From the NCBI RefSeq assembly GCF_020509005.1, contig NC_063013.1, positions 2,976,001 to 3,040,000 on the forward strand: 64,000 nt of DNA, given 5' to 3'. Numbering within the stretch: the first letter of the stretch is position 1; each line of letters opens with the position of its first letter. A program made the position numbers and the translations under genes. The notes beneath the pieces were generated by a model. The model saw only the letters and a list, made by a program, of their open reading frames with translations, was not told the DNA's origin and made no database searches. The stretch comes from Fulvia fulva. Taxonomy: Eukaryota; Ascomycota; Dothideomycetes; Mycosphaerellales; Mycosphaerellaceae. Shown here in pieces: positions 27,001 to 37,397 of the stretch.

Positions 27001-29021
27001 AGTGGTACGGGCGAATGCTACGCTCGATCTCATGAACGGCAGCCTAGACATCTCAAGCACGCGACCGGGTATTGCACACTGCCTCCTCGGCTTCCACTGT
27101 CGCGACCGCGACGTTGACGTACTCCCGGCGAGCGTATACTCTGAAGGCAGGTCTTTGTTTCATGCGATCGCAAAGTGTGCTACGGACGCGGAGCTTATCA
27201 CACAACCTGCTGGCAACACCTCTTGGCTTATGGCGTTGAAAAGGCGATGCCTGGAAGTGATCTTGAAACTGGCCATTGCACCCATGACTTCACGTCTCGT
27301 GCAGCCTAATCTACGCGCGATGGAGTTCCTGCCCGCACTGTCAAGAAGACTGGCAACCACCCCTGCGGTTCCATCTTGGGATGGACTACCTTTACAGGAT
27401 GCTCGCGTGCTTCTCCAGAGTTCGTCCGCCGCCGTACGTGACTTCCTGTACATTCGTGCGGGCTTCTGTCGTTTCGCGGCCGTTGATCTGCGTGCGGCCG
27501 CTGAGCAGAGTGCCTTCTCCGTACAAGATAAGATCATCAGTGCGCTGCTTGGAACTGTCATTTCTCCCAATGGCGAGGAATTGCCTACTGTCTCCATCTT
27601 CGATCTCTTCGACTTCTTTGATCTAGAGACGGCCGATGCGTTCGTGGTGCCATCAACCAAGTACTTTGACGACTTGGATGTGTCATCTTTTACCAAAGAT
27701 GATGCCGAGCTAGGGCGATCATTCGACATTAATGTCACTGAAAAAGCTTTGGTGCTTCGAAAGCGTGAGTTGGTGAGCAAAGGAGACATCAAAGAGCCTG
27801 CTGAACTCGAACAAGCGGAGAATGAGATGCGGGCAATATCAGCTGCCTTGGCTAGTCAAAGCAACTTCATGGCAATTCAAGTCGCTCGATCAGCTGCACT
27901 GGAAGCCTGGACCGAATTAGTATCGCTCATGGTTACAAAGGGAGCTCTCGAAACACCAAACCTGGTGGCCTTCTCGCTACAGGGCCTGCTGATCGCGGCA
28001 CCCAAATACGAAAGAGCGCTTTCCGGCGATCTCGAATCGGCGGCTATGCTGGCCAAGCTGGTCCTCACACTGACGCATGCCATCAGCCATGCATCACAAG
28101 ACAGCTCCGAGCAAACTGCCAGCGTGGCCATTGAACGACTCCTCGCCATATTCAGGGTGTCTCTCAAGGCAATCACTGACAGTGCCACGAGCTTAGCGCT
28201 CCGCGACGTGGCGTACAGGACTACATGCGCCATCTTGGCCTCGCTACCGAAGGCTCCCATCACGAGTCGTACCTCTCCGACCTCAAGCTCCAAGCAGCTA
28301 TTACAACTGGTCCAAAACACCGGCGAACGCCTCTTCACGGTCGTGACCGAAGACGCCTTCTCTGGTCGTGGCATAACCCGCGTATCTGCCCTTCTCTTCC
28401 TGGACAGCCTAGTCTCCCTCTACCAAAGCCTGAAAGTCAACACCTCAATGCTCCGAGCCTTTACGAAGCTCAACTTTGTGCCTGTGCTCCTCGACACGAG
28501 CATCGGCAACGTTGCAGCAGCCTTTAAGAGTGAAGAAGAGACTGTCGCCACACTGGCCTACTTTCACACAGCCATGACTTTGCTCCTTCGAATCTGCCAG
28601 ACTGCGGACGGCACGCAGCTGGTCCTGAACTCAGGTCTTTTCCAGACTGTGGATGATAGCAAGCTATTCAGCACGGATCCCGATCTTGGCCTGGATATTG
28701 ATAACCCGAAAGCACTGCAAGAGTTTTACGCCATTCTCGCTGACACTTTACGGCTCATCACAGCCGTGGCTGTGCAGAAGAGTCCGCAGCCGGCCAAGCT
28801 GTTCTTGCAGCAAAATAGATTTACAGTGCAGGCGATCTTCAAGCAAGCGTCGAGAGGGCTGGCGCTTGATGTGGCAGAGGAGTTGAGTAGGTTGATACTG
28901 GCGACGGACTTCCTTGATGTGAGTGAACAGATCCATACATAACTCATTGATCCGCGACTAACTTTATTTACAGGACGATCAGGCAGCGCCGGGCAGCACA
29001 CGCGTGAATGGTTTCACATGA
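24053..29021 (+). CDS. NUP192: Nucleoporin Nup192/NUP205, inner-ring scaffold of the nuclear pore
   Basis: Large alpha-solenoid scaffold protein of the nuclear pore inner ring, which in known systems binds Nic96/Nup53-type partners. Exons 24053-28918 and 28974-29021; the 55-nt intron has donor GTGAGT, branch GACTAAC and acceptor CAG. The second exon adds 15 codons ending VNGFT. Product 1,637 aa, close to the family's usual 1,700. Start: ATG 24053 in context CCACCATGG; the frame is open back to 24014 but only from a GTG. A helical, possibly coiled N-terminus (residues 7-55) precedes the family-typical NLDELEAAQLCI (about 92-103) and RFHEERFVLLDCLRILLLL (from about 124). The rest is helical without low complexity, as expected for Nup188/192/205. 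The family call rests on these N-terminal blocks, the length and the architecture. The gene begins about 220 bp from RIPped DNA and converges with the phospholipase D gene. Probably essential (inference). Confidence 0.93.
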
Positions 29022-29192
29022 GAAAGCCACATAGAGTCGAATGTACCGATATTGGATGTCATGAAGCGTCTATGTCGTCTACTCTCCGTTTCCTCTTCCA
29101 CTTTCAAGCGCATCGTGAAGATTATAAGCATGAGCTATGAACATCACACATTGTGGTCCCTAGCGACCTTCTCATCGTAGAGGCCATTAAAA

Positions 29193-32100
29193 TCAGGTAT
29201 ACACTTCCTCCGTAAGCGCATTCAGGCCCAATCCCTCCTTCGCGATGTCCTCCTCCTTGAGGAACAAGAGAGGCATCTCAACCAGGTTGCCCTTCACACG
29301 ACTCAAAATCTCCTTCATCTCATCAACGCCTTGCTGGCCGGGCGAGAACTCCTCGCGAACAACATGGCCCCACTTCCACGAGCTCGGCCGCTGCTGATCC
29401 TGGCCTTCCTTCTTCGCGTCCTCAGCCTTGAAGAAGCGAGAGTAGTACTCGTCATACTGCTTCCAATTCTGGACCTTATCATCGGGCACTGGGTGGAAGA
29501 CCTTGGCGAAAGCTTCAGTATTCGTGCGTGCTGTGGTGTTCCACATGTCGCGGAAGCTTCGCGATGCAGGATCTGCCACTGCTGCGTCCTCGCGGCTGCC
29601 CCAGTCGTAGACATTGGGGTTGCCGACGGGGGTGAAGTTCTGGTCTGGGCGCTGGTAGTCTTGCACAGGCAGGAGACCCAAATGCTTGCGGAATATTTGT
29701 CTGCGAAGGCTAGCTGCGAAGAGAGACGCTTCCCAGGGTCTGTCAGCCATGGTTGACTGTACCTTTATCGGGTCCTCGATGATCATGGCGATTTCGGAGT
29801 CGTGGTAACCAAGTTGGGACCTGCCAAGGATGTCAGCGATACTCGAAATGCGCGTGGGCATGTCTCAACAGCTGTCCCCGGACATAGGGAGCATTCAGCG
29901 TGTCTCGTGGACCGTGCCGTGAGCTCTTTGCACTTACCTGTCGTTCATGTTTGCTGATCCGCAGATCACGATGCGATCATCCGCAATCAGCAGCTTGGAA
30001 TGGATATACAGCTCTTCGCTGACGAAGGCATCCATCTCAGTCTCAGCGTCGCCGTCCCACGGGGCTGAACGAATATCTGGTCCATTGAGCATGTAGCACT
30101 CAGCGACGGAGTCCCAGCGACCACTTGCGAGTTCGCTCGGCGAATCACCATAAGCTTGGTGCGCGGCTTCTTGATATCGGTTGTAGGCATCTGGTTGACC
30201 TTGAGGGCCTGCCTCGCCATACTCGCGACCATACTGTTGATCGTGACCCATTCTAGCTTCGTCGTAGCTGACGCCTGCCTTCTGCTCCACATTGGCCATC
30301 GCAGCACTTATGTTTATTCGGTCGTAGCTTCGCAGGTTGTAGAAGCGGACATATTGCATCGGGTCGACTCCTTCTTGCGCAATGCACTCCATAATGCTGT
30401 GGCCTCCTCTGTTTATGCTGAAGTACTGACTAAGACACGGTAAGACGTTAGCTACACTGCCCCCACAGAGAGATCTCTCGACAACGGGTGCTGAGCAGAG
30501 AAAGGCGTCGGCATGTTTTGAACAGAAGATGCCGAACTTACAACTCCATGATGGCTCGGGTACCTAGAGAGTCGTCGGCTTTCAGATCGCCTGCGAAAGC
30601 TGGAACTGCCGGAATGTTGATGATAATATGCCTTGCAAAATGTTAGCCATGTTCGAGATCTTCCACGCTTCTGTACTTACCAGTCTTCATTGTTCCGTGC
30701 AGCTCGTAGTGCTCGCTCGACGATAGCCGCGCCCACTCTGTTCTTGATCGGTGACTGCTGATCGCCTGTAGCTGTGATGAAGAATTGGTTCTCCATGTAC
30801 ACGAAGTGTTCGCTACGGCCGATGATATCGATGTAAGCATTGGCGATAGAGTGTTCGAGAGCCACACCGTGACTCCATTTCGCACATGACCGTGTGATCT
30901 GCGCATGGGTGCCACCCAGTGGCCCGCTTGGGTAATTCTGATACGTCCCGGCAAACTGCTCTACCAGCTGGTCGCGACCTTCCTCGAGGCATGCTTTGCC
31001 ATGCTCATATTGCTGTCTCATACGTTCACGGAAGCCGTGATACTGACCTTCTCCCTGCACGTCCGAATCATCATCTCCGGATGGGTAAGGGTGGCCAATG
31101 ATGCCTGCTCTGACAGGTGCATATACCAGCGGCTTATACCTGGCATCCTGTCGAACATCGTACTTGTCGTAGTAGATGAAGTTCCAGCGCTGAACGAAGT
31201 GAGCTTTCAAGTCTTCGACGATGGGACCTTTCGCGCACAGCGCTACGTCAGACCATCCCATGCGACTGTTGAACTTTCGGTCTAGCTTGTTCGCCTCCCA
31301 GTGTTGAACGTCGCTGAAGTCCATGATACGTGCGTTGTTGTAATCCTGGCCTGGGAAGACAATTTCGTTCAGGTCTCCGGGGTGTGCATCAGCAATCGAG
31401 TGTTGGTTAGTGTCCCAGCGTCCATAGCAAAGATCGAGACCGCCCATGAACGCGACATGGCCATCAATCAGACACAGCTTCTCGTGATGTGCCCAGTAGA
31501 GCACCGTGCCATCATTCATCCCGTAGATCTGACAAACAGAAGGGCGTTAGATATACTCGACAACAACGTGATAATGTCTCAGCAGATGGGGCCAGGTATG
31601 TCCGAGACAGAGGATGCCTTCGCTCGTCAGTACTTACTCCTTTGATCGCATCGCCAGGCAGCTGCGCCAGCTTCGAAGCACTGAGTCCACTCTGCTTGAT
31701 GCTGGAGATAAAGCTTGATGCCAATGTGGTCCGATCTGGAAGGTGATCAGGATGCCTGAAGACCTTGATATTGCCGGTCTTATCGTTGTCCTCAAGCCAA
31801 TGCTTCGTATGGCTTGACGAGAGCGTGAGTGCCTGTGTAACCTCCTTGTAAACTATCACGTTCACCTGAACGCCACGATTCGCCGCAGCAAACAACAGCT
31901 TGTCGAGTCTGTACCGTTCATTCTTCGCAGGCGCTACGTTCAATCAGCACATTACGATCACATGCTATGTCTCGGGGTTCCCTACGTCGTCGCAGATATA
32001 GCTCTGGGCTGAGCCACCAATCCAGGATCCAGATCTCGCGCTGGGCCTGCTCCAAGGCCATGCTCACGGCCCACATGTAACTACACCCATCTACATACCA

Positions 32101-32289
32101 CTTGACCTCATTGCCCTCTCGCTGTGGCGCAAAAGATTGATAGCGGTGTAAGTGGTGGCTATCACTGTCGGAGCACTCATTCGACTTGTGTTCGTGGCTG
32201 TGTACTGGCTTTAGTGCAGTGTTTGTCTTGATCTTGTCGCCGACGTCTGCGACGGCATTCTTCATCTTGTCGAACAGGAACGACATCAT
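29193..32289 (-). CDS. Phospholipase D with two HKD motifs
   Basis: Hydrolyses phosphatidylcholine to phosphatidic acid and choline. Six exons, listed 5' to 3': 32289-31986, 31933-31638, 31528-30681, 30631-30542, 30429-29938, 29820-29193. The introns are 52, 109, 49, 112 and 117 nt. Most donors are GTAAGT; the third intron has an unusual AAG acceptor. The total of 2,658 nt stays in frame and gives 885 aa. Catalytic motifs: HEKLCLID (residues 215-222, exon 3) and HSKLLIAD (656-663, exon 5), followed by GSANMNDRSQLGYHDSE spanning the last junction. The first junction rebuilds YLRRPPAKNE, which supports the call. No PX or PH domain precedes the catalytic part, so it is the shorter fungal type and not a Spo14-type enzyme. 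Residues about 555-620 are a hydrophilic Gln/Tyr-rich insert before HKD2. The 3' end converges with NUP192. Start: first of two tandem ATGs; the downstream one is equally possible. Confidence 0.93.
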
Positions 32290-33191
32290 GGAGGTCGAAT
32301 GGTTCGAAGACCTGATGTTGTGCGGTGTTGTTTAGGTGAGGTCGTAGCTGTTCATGAAGCATTGAAGTGAAGCGGGCAGGTGCCACTTGCCAAGGACGCC
32401 TCAATAAGACAGTGGAGCTCGTGCCACTCGCTGACGAGGTGTCATTGGGGCGTGTTTCAAGTATTCACGACTTCATGCGATGCTATACAGCTCGGTAGAA
32501 GCAAGCGATAGTGTTGTCACGGGTGTGGCACATGTTGAGGAAGGAGAATCACAAGCGCGAATGCTCACTTGACCCTGGTCATCACTAACAGTGCCAAGTT
32601 GGATCAAGCAATAGAGCACGTGCTTGCTTAAGCACTGCCACTCGTGTTGCTCTTGTCAGTCGTATGCTGGCGAGAAGAAGAGGATTGATCCAACTGAGTC
32701 TCCCTATCTACCGTCGCTGTCTATGTGTCGCCCACGAGTACGAGCCATTTGTCCTCGTGTTCTTGCAGAGCCCTGGATACCGCTTGCGTCTTACATCACT
32801 CCGGCAGCTTCTCGCGGGTACCAAGTCTAGAATTCGGACATCGGGGCGATTAAAGCTCTTCAATGATACGATGCTGTTCCCTCATGGTGTATACCTCCCG
32901 AGCGCTGGTCACAAGCAGCACGATATCACTGCATCGCGGATGTCTTGTTGTTCTTATCCTGGTGGGGTTCTCTGTCTGACTAGAAGCGCAGCCGAAGCTA
33001 AGAACATTTTCTCCTTCAATCGACTGCGTATCATAGTGCCAGCTTAGTCGCATGGCTGTGCTGGATGACTGTATAGGAGCTTGCTTGGTACCATGAGCCA
33101 AGTGAGGAAGCTGTTATCGGGTTGCCGTAGTCGTGATGCATCGTCGAAGTGTGATTGCATGTTCCGGATCGTCTGATAGCAGGTGTCTTGC
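32290..33191. other. Intergenic: phospholipase D promoter and phosducin 3' flank
   Basis: About 900 bp of normal, non-RIPped DNA. Only short unsupported frames occur (the longest is 127 codons at 32664-33047, +). A 10-bp perfect palindrome AGCACGTGCT at 32615-32624 contains a CACGTG E-box and lies about 330 bp upstream of the phospholipase D start. It may be a bHLH site; that is inference. Confidence 0.4.
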
Positions 33192-34151
33192 TCAAGACAG
33201 TATTTGATGTCTGTGGGGGACCGTATCAGCATCGATGCTTACCAGTGAAAGTAGTCAGACATACCTCTTCATCACAGTCTCCAGCGTCAACGCGCTAAGA
33301 TCAGCATCATCCGGAAGCTCATCGAGGATCGGCACAAGCGCTGCAAACTTATCGCCTCCTCGATATGCAATGATCGCAGGCACACCAGCAGGCTCCATCT
33401 CAGCGTCCCTGTAGTGAAGCTTGACGAATCGTGTGTCCTGGTGTTTGGCTGCAAGTGTTCGGACACATCTCTCGAAGAGATCACTGACTTGCGACTGACC
33501 CCGATGTCAGCAAATGATTCAAATCACCGGGATTTGAGTACTCACATAATCATCGTAGATGTATACTATCACGACCGTTGCTGGGCCTGAGTTGTCCACC
33601 GCATCCAGATATCCCTCTCCATCAACAGTAGCCAGGCCCCCATAGAGCCTCCTATTGATGCCACTTCCAAGATGCATCTTGCTATCTCGTGTGCCGGTCT
33701 GCATCTCCCTCAGCCGACCCTGCCTCCACTTGTGCATGAAATCACCATCCTCCTCCAGATCATCCTCTCCCTCCTCTTCAAGCTTTTCAATGGGTGCTCT
33801 ACCATCCGGCGACGGTGAATATGTTTGCGAAGACAGATTCGTTGAATTCTGCAGTGACATCCTCTGCGTGCGCCGCGCATCGCGAAAGTCTTGCGCGTCT
33901 GATATCACACCTTTCACGCCAGTATTCGCTCCATATCGCCGGGTCGGTATTGTGCTGCGAAAGCTGCTCGTGCTAGGTCGCGGAGCCTCTGCATCTGGGT
34001 CGATGTGTCCTCTCGAAGCAGACGGCGCGTTATCCTCGTCGTCGGAAATGTTCAAGAAGGACCTTCCGTCGTCGTTGTCGTCCTCTGGGTGTCCATGCCT
34101 TCGCTCCTTGTCTCTCATGAGCTCGTTGAACTCATCTTGCGCCGCCGACAT
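33192..34151 (-). CDS. phnA: Phosducin-like protein, G-beta/gamma folding co-chaperone
   Basis: Phosducin-family protein. Relatives (Aspergillus PhnA, Cryphonectria BDM-1) help assemble G-beta/gamma with the CCT chaperonin. Exons 34151-33546, 33494-33265 and 33210-33192; introns 51 nt (GTGAGT/CAG, branch CTGAC) and 54 nt (GTATGT/CAG). The 855 nt encode 284 aa ending MKRHQILS. Residues 1-120 are acidic and disordered (DEFNELMRDKERR at the start; two acidic blocks). DFMHKWRQGRLREMQ (about 137-151) is the phosducin helix. The thioredoxin-like fold follows: LDAVDNSGPATVVIVYIYDDY, then QVSDLFERC and VPAIIAYRGGD, with no CxxC redox pair, as is normal for phosducins. The last exon has only 19 nt and supplies six residues. 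It lies between phospholipase D and its presumed client G-beta, all on one strand. The symbol follows Aspergillus usage. Confidence 0.9.
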
Positions 34152-34979
34152 GGTGGTTGCAGCTCAGTGTAGGTTGGCTCCTGTAGTGAATGATACTCGG
34201 CAATCTCGCGCAAACGGCGAAGAAGTGACAACTATAACATACACAGCAGCAGCGAGAGCAGCAAGCATGGACACAATTACAAACTTTGTGGTGAGCACTT
34301 GCCTCGCCTGCTAAACATAGCGGAAGGTGAGATGTAAGAAAAAGGCCGAATGGAGCTTCTCTTCCTTGTCAACCCGCGTGTCAACGGCGACACTGAAACA
34401 TCATGACATCGACCGCGTCGCGAACCAGGCTGCGGGCGAATGTTTTAGATGATAAAATAGCCAGGATGCGGTCAGCTTTTGACTACATGTACATATCAAA
34501 GCAAGGGCAAGCTCATCCACCGGCTCCTTCGCCAGCCAGCTGTAACTAGGTTCGCTCCGATCAAACGCCTCGCCTACTCGCGACCACCTGCATGATTTGA
34601 TCGCGTCCGCTGCAGGACATACATAGTTCAGTATATTCGGTGATGATATCGGCGAAGATACATGTCGTGACCACAGGATGAAACATAGCACAACCTTCCG
34701 CATCGTCCCGTATTGTGAGCACAACACAACATCAAACAACACCTTCACCCTCGCCAGGGAACATCCCTTTGAAATTTGCTCCACAAGAATTCCTCTCCAT
34801 TTTCAGCCTCAAAACAAGGGCTTATGCTACATAGCCTTTACAAATTTGCCTGTGGAAGCCATGCAGCGACAGACCGGACCAGTTAGACTCTGTCGTTGTT
34901 AAGCAACGCTCAAAAGTTAGACATGGCCTCCGCACTGACTTTGACGCAGAGAAGGTGCAGAGGGATAGCTGCGCCAGCC

Positions 34980-35243
34980 ACTTCTCCTCATCCCCCCCAA
35001 ACGCCTCATCCCCCCTACACAATTAGTATACACATGAGTAACAACGTAGGCCTGGCGGCCCGCTCGAGTGCTCGCGCGCATCGAGGCTAAAGCCTCTGCG
35101 CTCGCACGTCGCTCCTTGCCTAAGAAACATAGGGTTAGCGGTTTCGAGGTACAGATGTGAGTGTTTTGGGGCCTTGGTGTTAAAGTGGGCCGAAACGCCC
35201 GCAGACTAGGGGGGATGAGGCGTTTGGGGGGATGAGGAGAAGT
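34980..35243. repeat. Foldback inverted repeat, MITE-like
   Basis: The arm at 34980-35017 (38 nt) and the arm at 35207-35243 (37 nt) are perfect reverse complements except for one extra C in the left arm. The spacer is 189 bp. Each arm carries CTCATCCCCCC twice. Similarity extends weakly outward (AGCTGCGCCAGCC on the left, GCCAGCGATAGCTGCC on the right). The spacer contains a 14-bp palindrome, GAGGCTAAAGCCTC region. No target duplication was identified. Confidence 0.75.
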
Positions 35244-35380
35244 TGCCAGCGATAGCTGCCGCCCACTCCGGCACTTACTACTGTACGCCTGTAATAGGTT
35301 ACCGGCTTTAGACGGAACGATGATACACAATTGGTCCATGTTTTCCTATTCCCTCTCGCTACCTGGGTCTCTCTGAAACT

Positions 35381-35472
35381 ACAACAACGACAACAACGAC
35401 AACAACAACAACAACAACAACAGCAACAACAACAACAACAACAACAAAAACAACAACAACAACAACAACACA
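35381..35472. repeat. (CAA)n microsatellite
   Basis: About 92 bp of nearly pure CAA units interrupted by CGA, CAG and AAA units. It lies about 530 bp beyond the G-beta stop codon. Confidence 0.95.
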
Positions 35473-35997
35473 CTCCGCTGTGATAAAAGCCCAGCTTTTC
35501 CTTGTGCTCGAGTAACCCAGATACAGCTACTAGAACATACTCTGACCACGCCGGGTAATGCAGCCAGTCGGGGACGAAAGAAAAAGTCCACCTCCCAATA
35601 TGCCACAGGTTGCAAGAAAATACTCCCTTGGAGCCCACAGCTCCGGCATTTCCCCAGTAAGAGTACTCAAGCACATTGATTATGAAAGATGATCCCGGCC
35701 GGGAGGTCGTGGTGATGGTGGTGATACGAACGTGGTCGGTATCACGCGTCTTATGTCTGGAGACGCGCGAGTCTGGAAGTGTGACCGGGCTTCTCATCCG
35801 AAAAGATGAGTCCTGAGTCTGTACTCGCATTGTACATCGGCGCCATGTGAATGTCGAGCTGAAAAGTGAATCGCAATGCGCAGACTGCTCTCGGGGTACG
35901 CGTACTTCGAGGCAAGCGTGTGACGCCAACCGACTCTGCGCGCTTTCTGTCGGTACCTACTTCTCGTCTGTCTGCACAATGTCTCTGAGCTTGTCGA

Positions 35998-37397
35998 TCA
36001 TGCCCAGATGCGAAGCTACGAGCAAAAGTTAGCACACGCGCGATTGACTGCTGTCATGAAAGCCTCCATGATCTTGGGCCAAACCCACCATTGAATCCCA
36101 GGAACCCGTGCAGAGCGACATCGCGTCGTTGCTGACACCAAGACAGCTGACACGGTTGTCGTGCCCTTGCAGAGTGCCAACCCGCTCGCCCCGTAGAACG
36201 TCCCACACCTGTGATACATGTCAGCGAGTGTTGTATGATTGCCGGTCTGCGAAAAATGACATACCTTGCACTCGAAATCGTCGTATCCAGCGAAGAGCAG
36301 GCGCCCTGATACGGAGAAAGCGACAGAGGTGATGCCGCAAACTGGCTCGCCAATCTGGTTCTCGTTAGCACGCGGAGATGGGCTAAATGTTTGCAGGATA
36401 TCTCGTACCGTATATGCCTGGAGCTCACGATCTGCGCGGATGTCAAACAGTCTGCATGAGGCGTCATCTGAGCCTGTGCCGAAAGCGTTTCCGTTCGGAA
36501 AGAATTGGATGGCATTGATGTCAGAGTCGTGCGCCGCGAACGTCTGCACGCACTTCTGCTGCCGTATGTCCCAAAGCTTCGCAAAAGCGTCACAAGCGCC
36601 AGAAACAAATTGGTTGTTATCCAATGGGTTTATGCTCAGGCTCATGACGTCTCCGAGATGGTCCGCGAATTCGGTAATCTTCTGGCCAGTCTCAATGTCC
36701 CATAGCACACAGGTCATGTCTCCGGAAGATGTCAATATACGCCTATCGTTAATGAAACGGCAGCAACTGAGGTATCCGGAGTGTCCACTAAGCTCACGGG
36801 CGACTCGGGTTGGTCCTTCTCGCGCCGAAAGGTTGTAGATGGAGCAGATGTTGTCCAGACCTCCGCATGCGACATAGTTGCCGCTCGGGGAGTAGGCGCA
36901 AGTCATGACCCAGGATGATCGGAGAGGGATGGCGTGGACTTTGTTGGTGGTGTAGGCGTCCCAGATGATCAGCTTGCCGTCTTGTGAAGCCGAAACCAGA
37001 TGTCTTCGATCGGTGGACCAGTGCATCGCGTAGATCTTCGCCAAGTGACCTTTCAATGTCCGCTTAGTCTTCATGGCTAACCTGGGCAGCTGTTCTGTGC
37101 GTTGTCGCGCAACATCACGGACTGTGAAGAGATATGTTAGCCGTAATCCATGCACAGCGGTACGTCTCGGCCACATGCTGAGGGTGGGCACCAGAGGCAT
37201 GCATTGACTTACGTGTGGTATCTGCGAGCTCATCCTTCTTACGCTGTGCGGTGGTGTTAGTAGTGCAACACTCTCTCTGCTGCGTGGGTGTGTTGTTTCA
37301 CGCCACGCACCTTGATGCGGTCCTTCAGCGCCTCGGCGTCCCTCCTGGCTATCTGTATCTTGGACTGGATCGATTCGGCATTGTTCGCGTCCGCCAT
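35998..37397 (-). CDS. sfaD: Heterotrimeric G-protein beta subunit (seven WD40 repeats)
   Basis: Pairs with G-gamma and signals at the plasma membrane. Exons: 37397-37311, 37243-37213, 37121-36409, 36354-36265, 36208-36089, 36015-35998; introns of 67, 91, 54, 56 and 73 nt. Total 1,059 nt, 352 aa, the length I recall for Aspergillus SfaD. The N-terminal helix (residues 1-45, [20 protein letters not shown] then [10 protein letters not shown]) is the G-gamma-binding coiled coil. The WD repeats follow, including [82 protein letters not shown] and the closing GSWDSMLRIWA. The 54-nt intron at 36408-36355 is a multiple of three with no stop: it would add 18 residues if retained, and it is called because removal restores the conserved [13 protein letters not shown] after the Asp-Ile-Arg-Ala-Asp blade. 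The last exon is only 18 nt. Symbol by Aspergillus usage. Confidence 0.95.

Larger units (their letters stand above)
34152..35997. other. Intergenic between phosducin-like and G-beta genes, with inverted repeat and microsatellite
   Basis: 1.85 kb without a supported gene. It contains the foldback repeat (34980-35243) and the (CAA)n tract (35381-35472). The 3' flank of G-beta is at the right and the phosducin promoter at the left. The long frames across this stretch (for example poly-Cys or poly-Leu over the CAA repeat) are artefacts of the repeat. Confidence 0.5.

Noticed and set aside
27160..28374. Long - strand frames (210 and 165 codons)
   Set aside because: Antisense shadows of NUP192, caused by its codon composition.
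32664..33047. 127-codon + strand frame in the phospholipase D promoter
   Set aside because: No domain, no splice context; similar frames occur by chance in this GC range.
33655..34314. 219-codon + strand frame
   Set aside because: Antisense shadow of the first exon of the phosducin-like gene.
35381..35472. CRISPR-like array
   Set aside because: Trinucleotide microsatellite without spacers; also a fungal genome.
35180..35929. - strand frame with poly-Cys (or poly-Leu in another frame)
   Set aside because: It is translation of the (CAA)n microsatellite and flanks, with no gene support.
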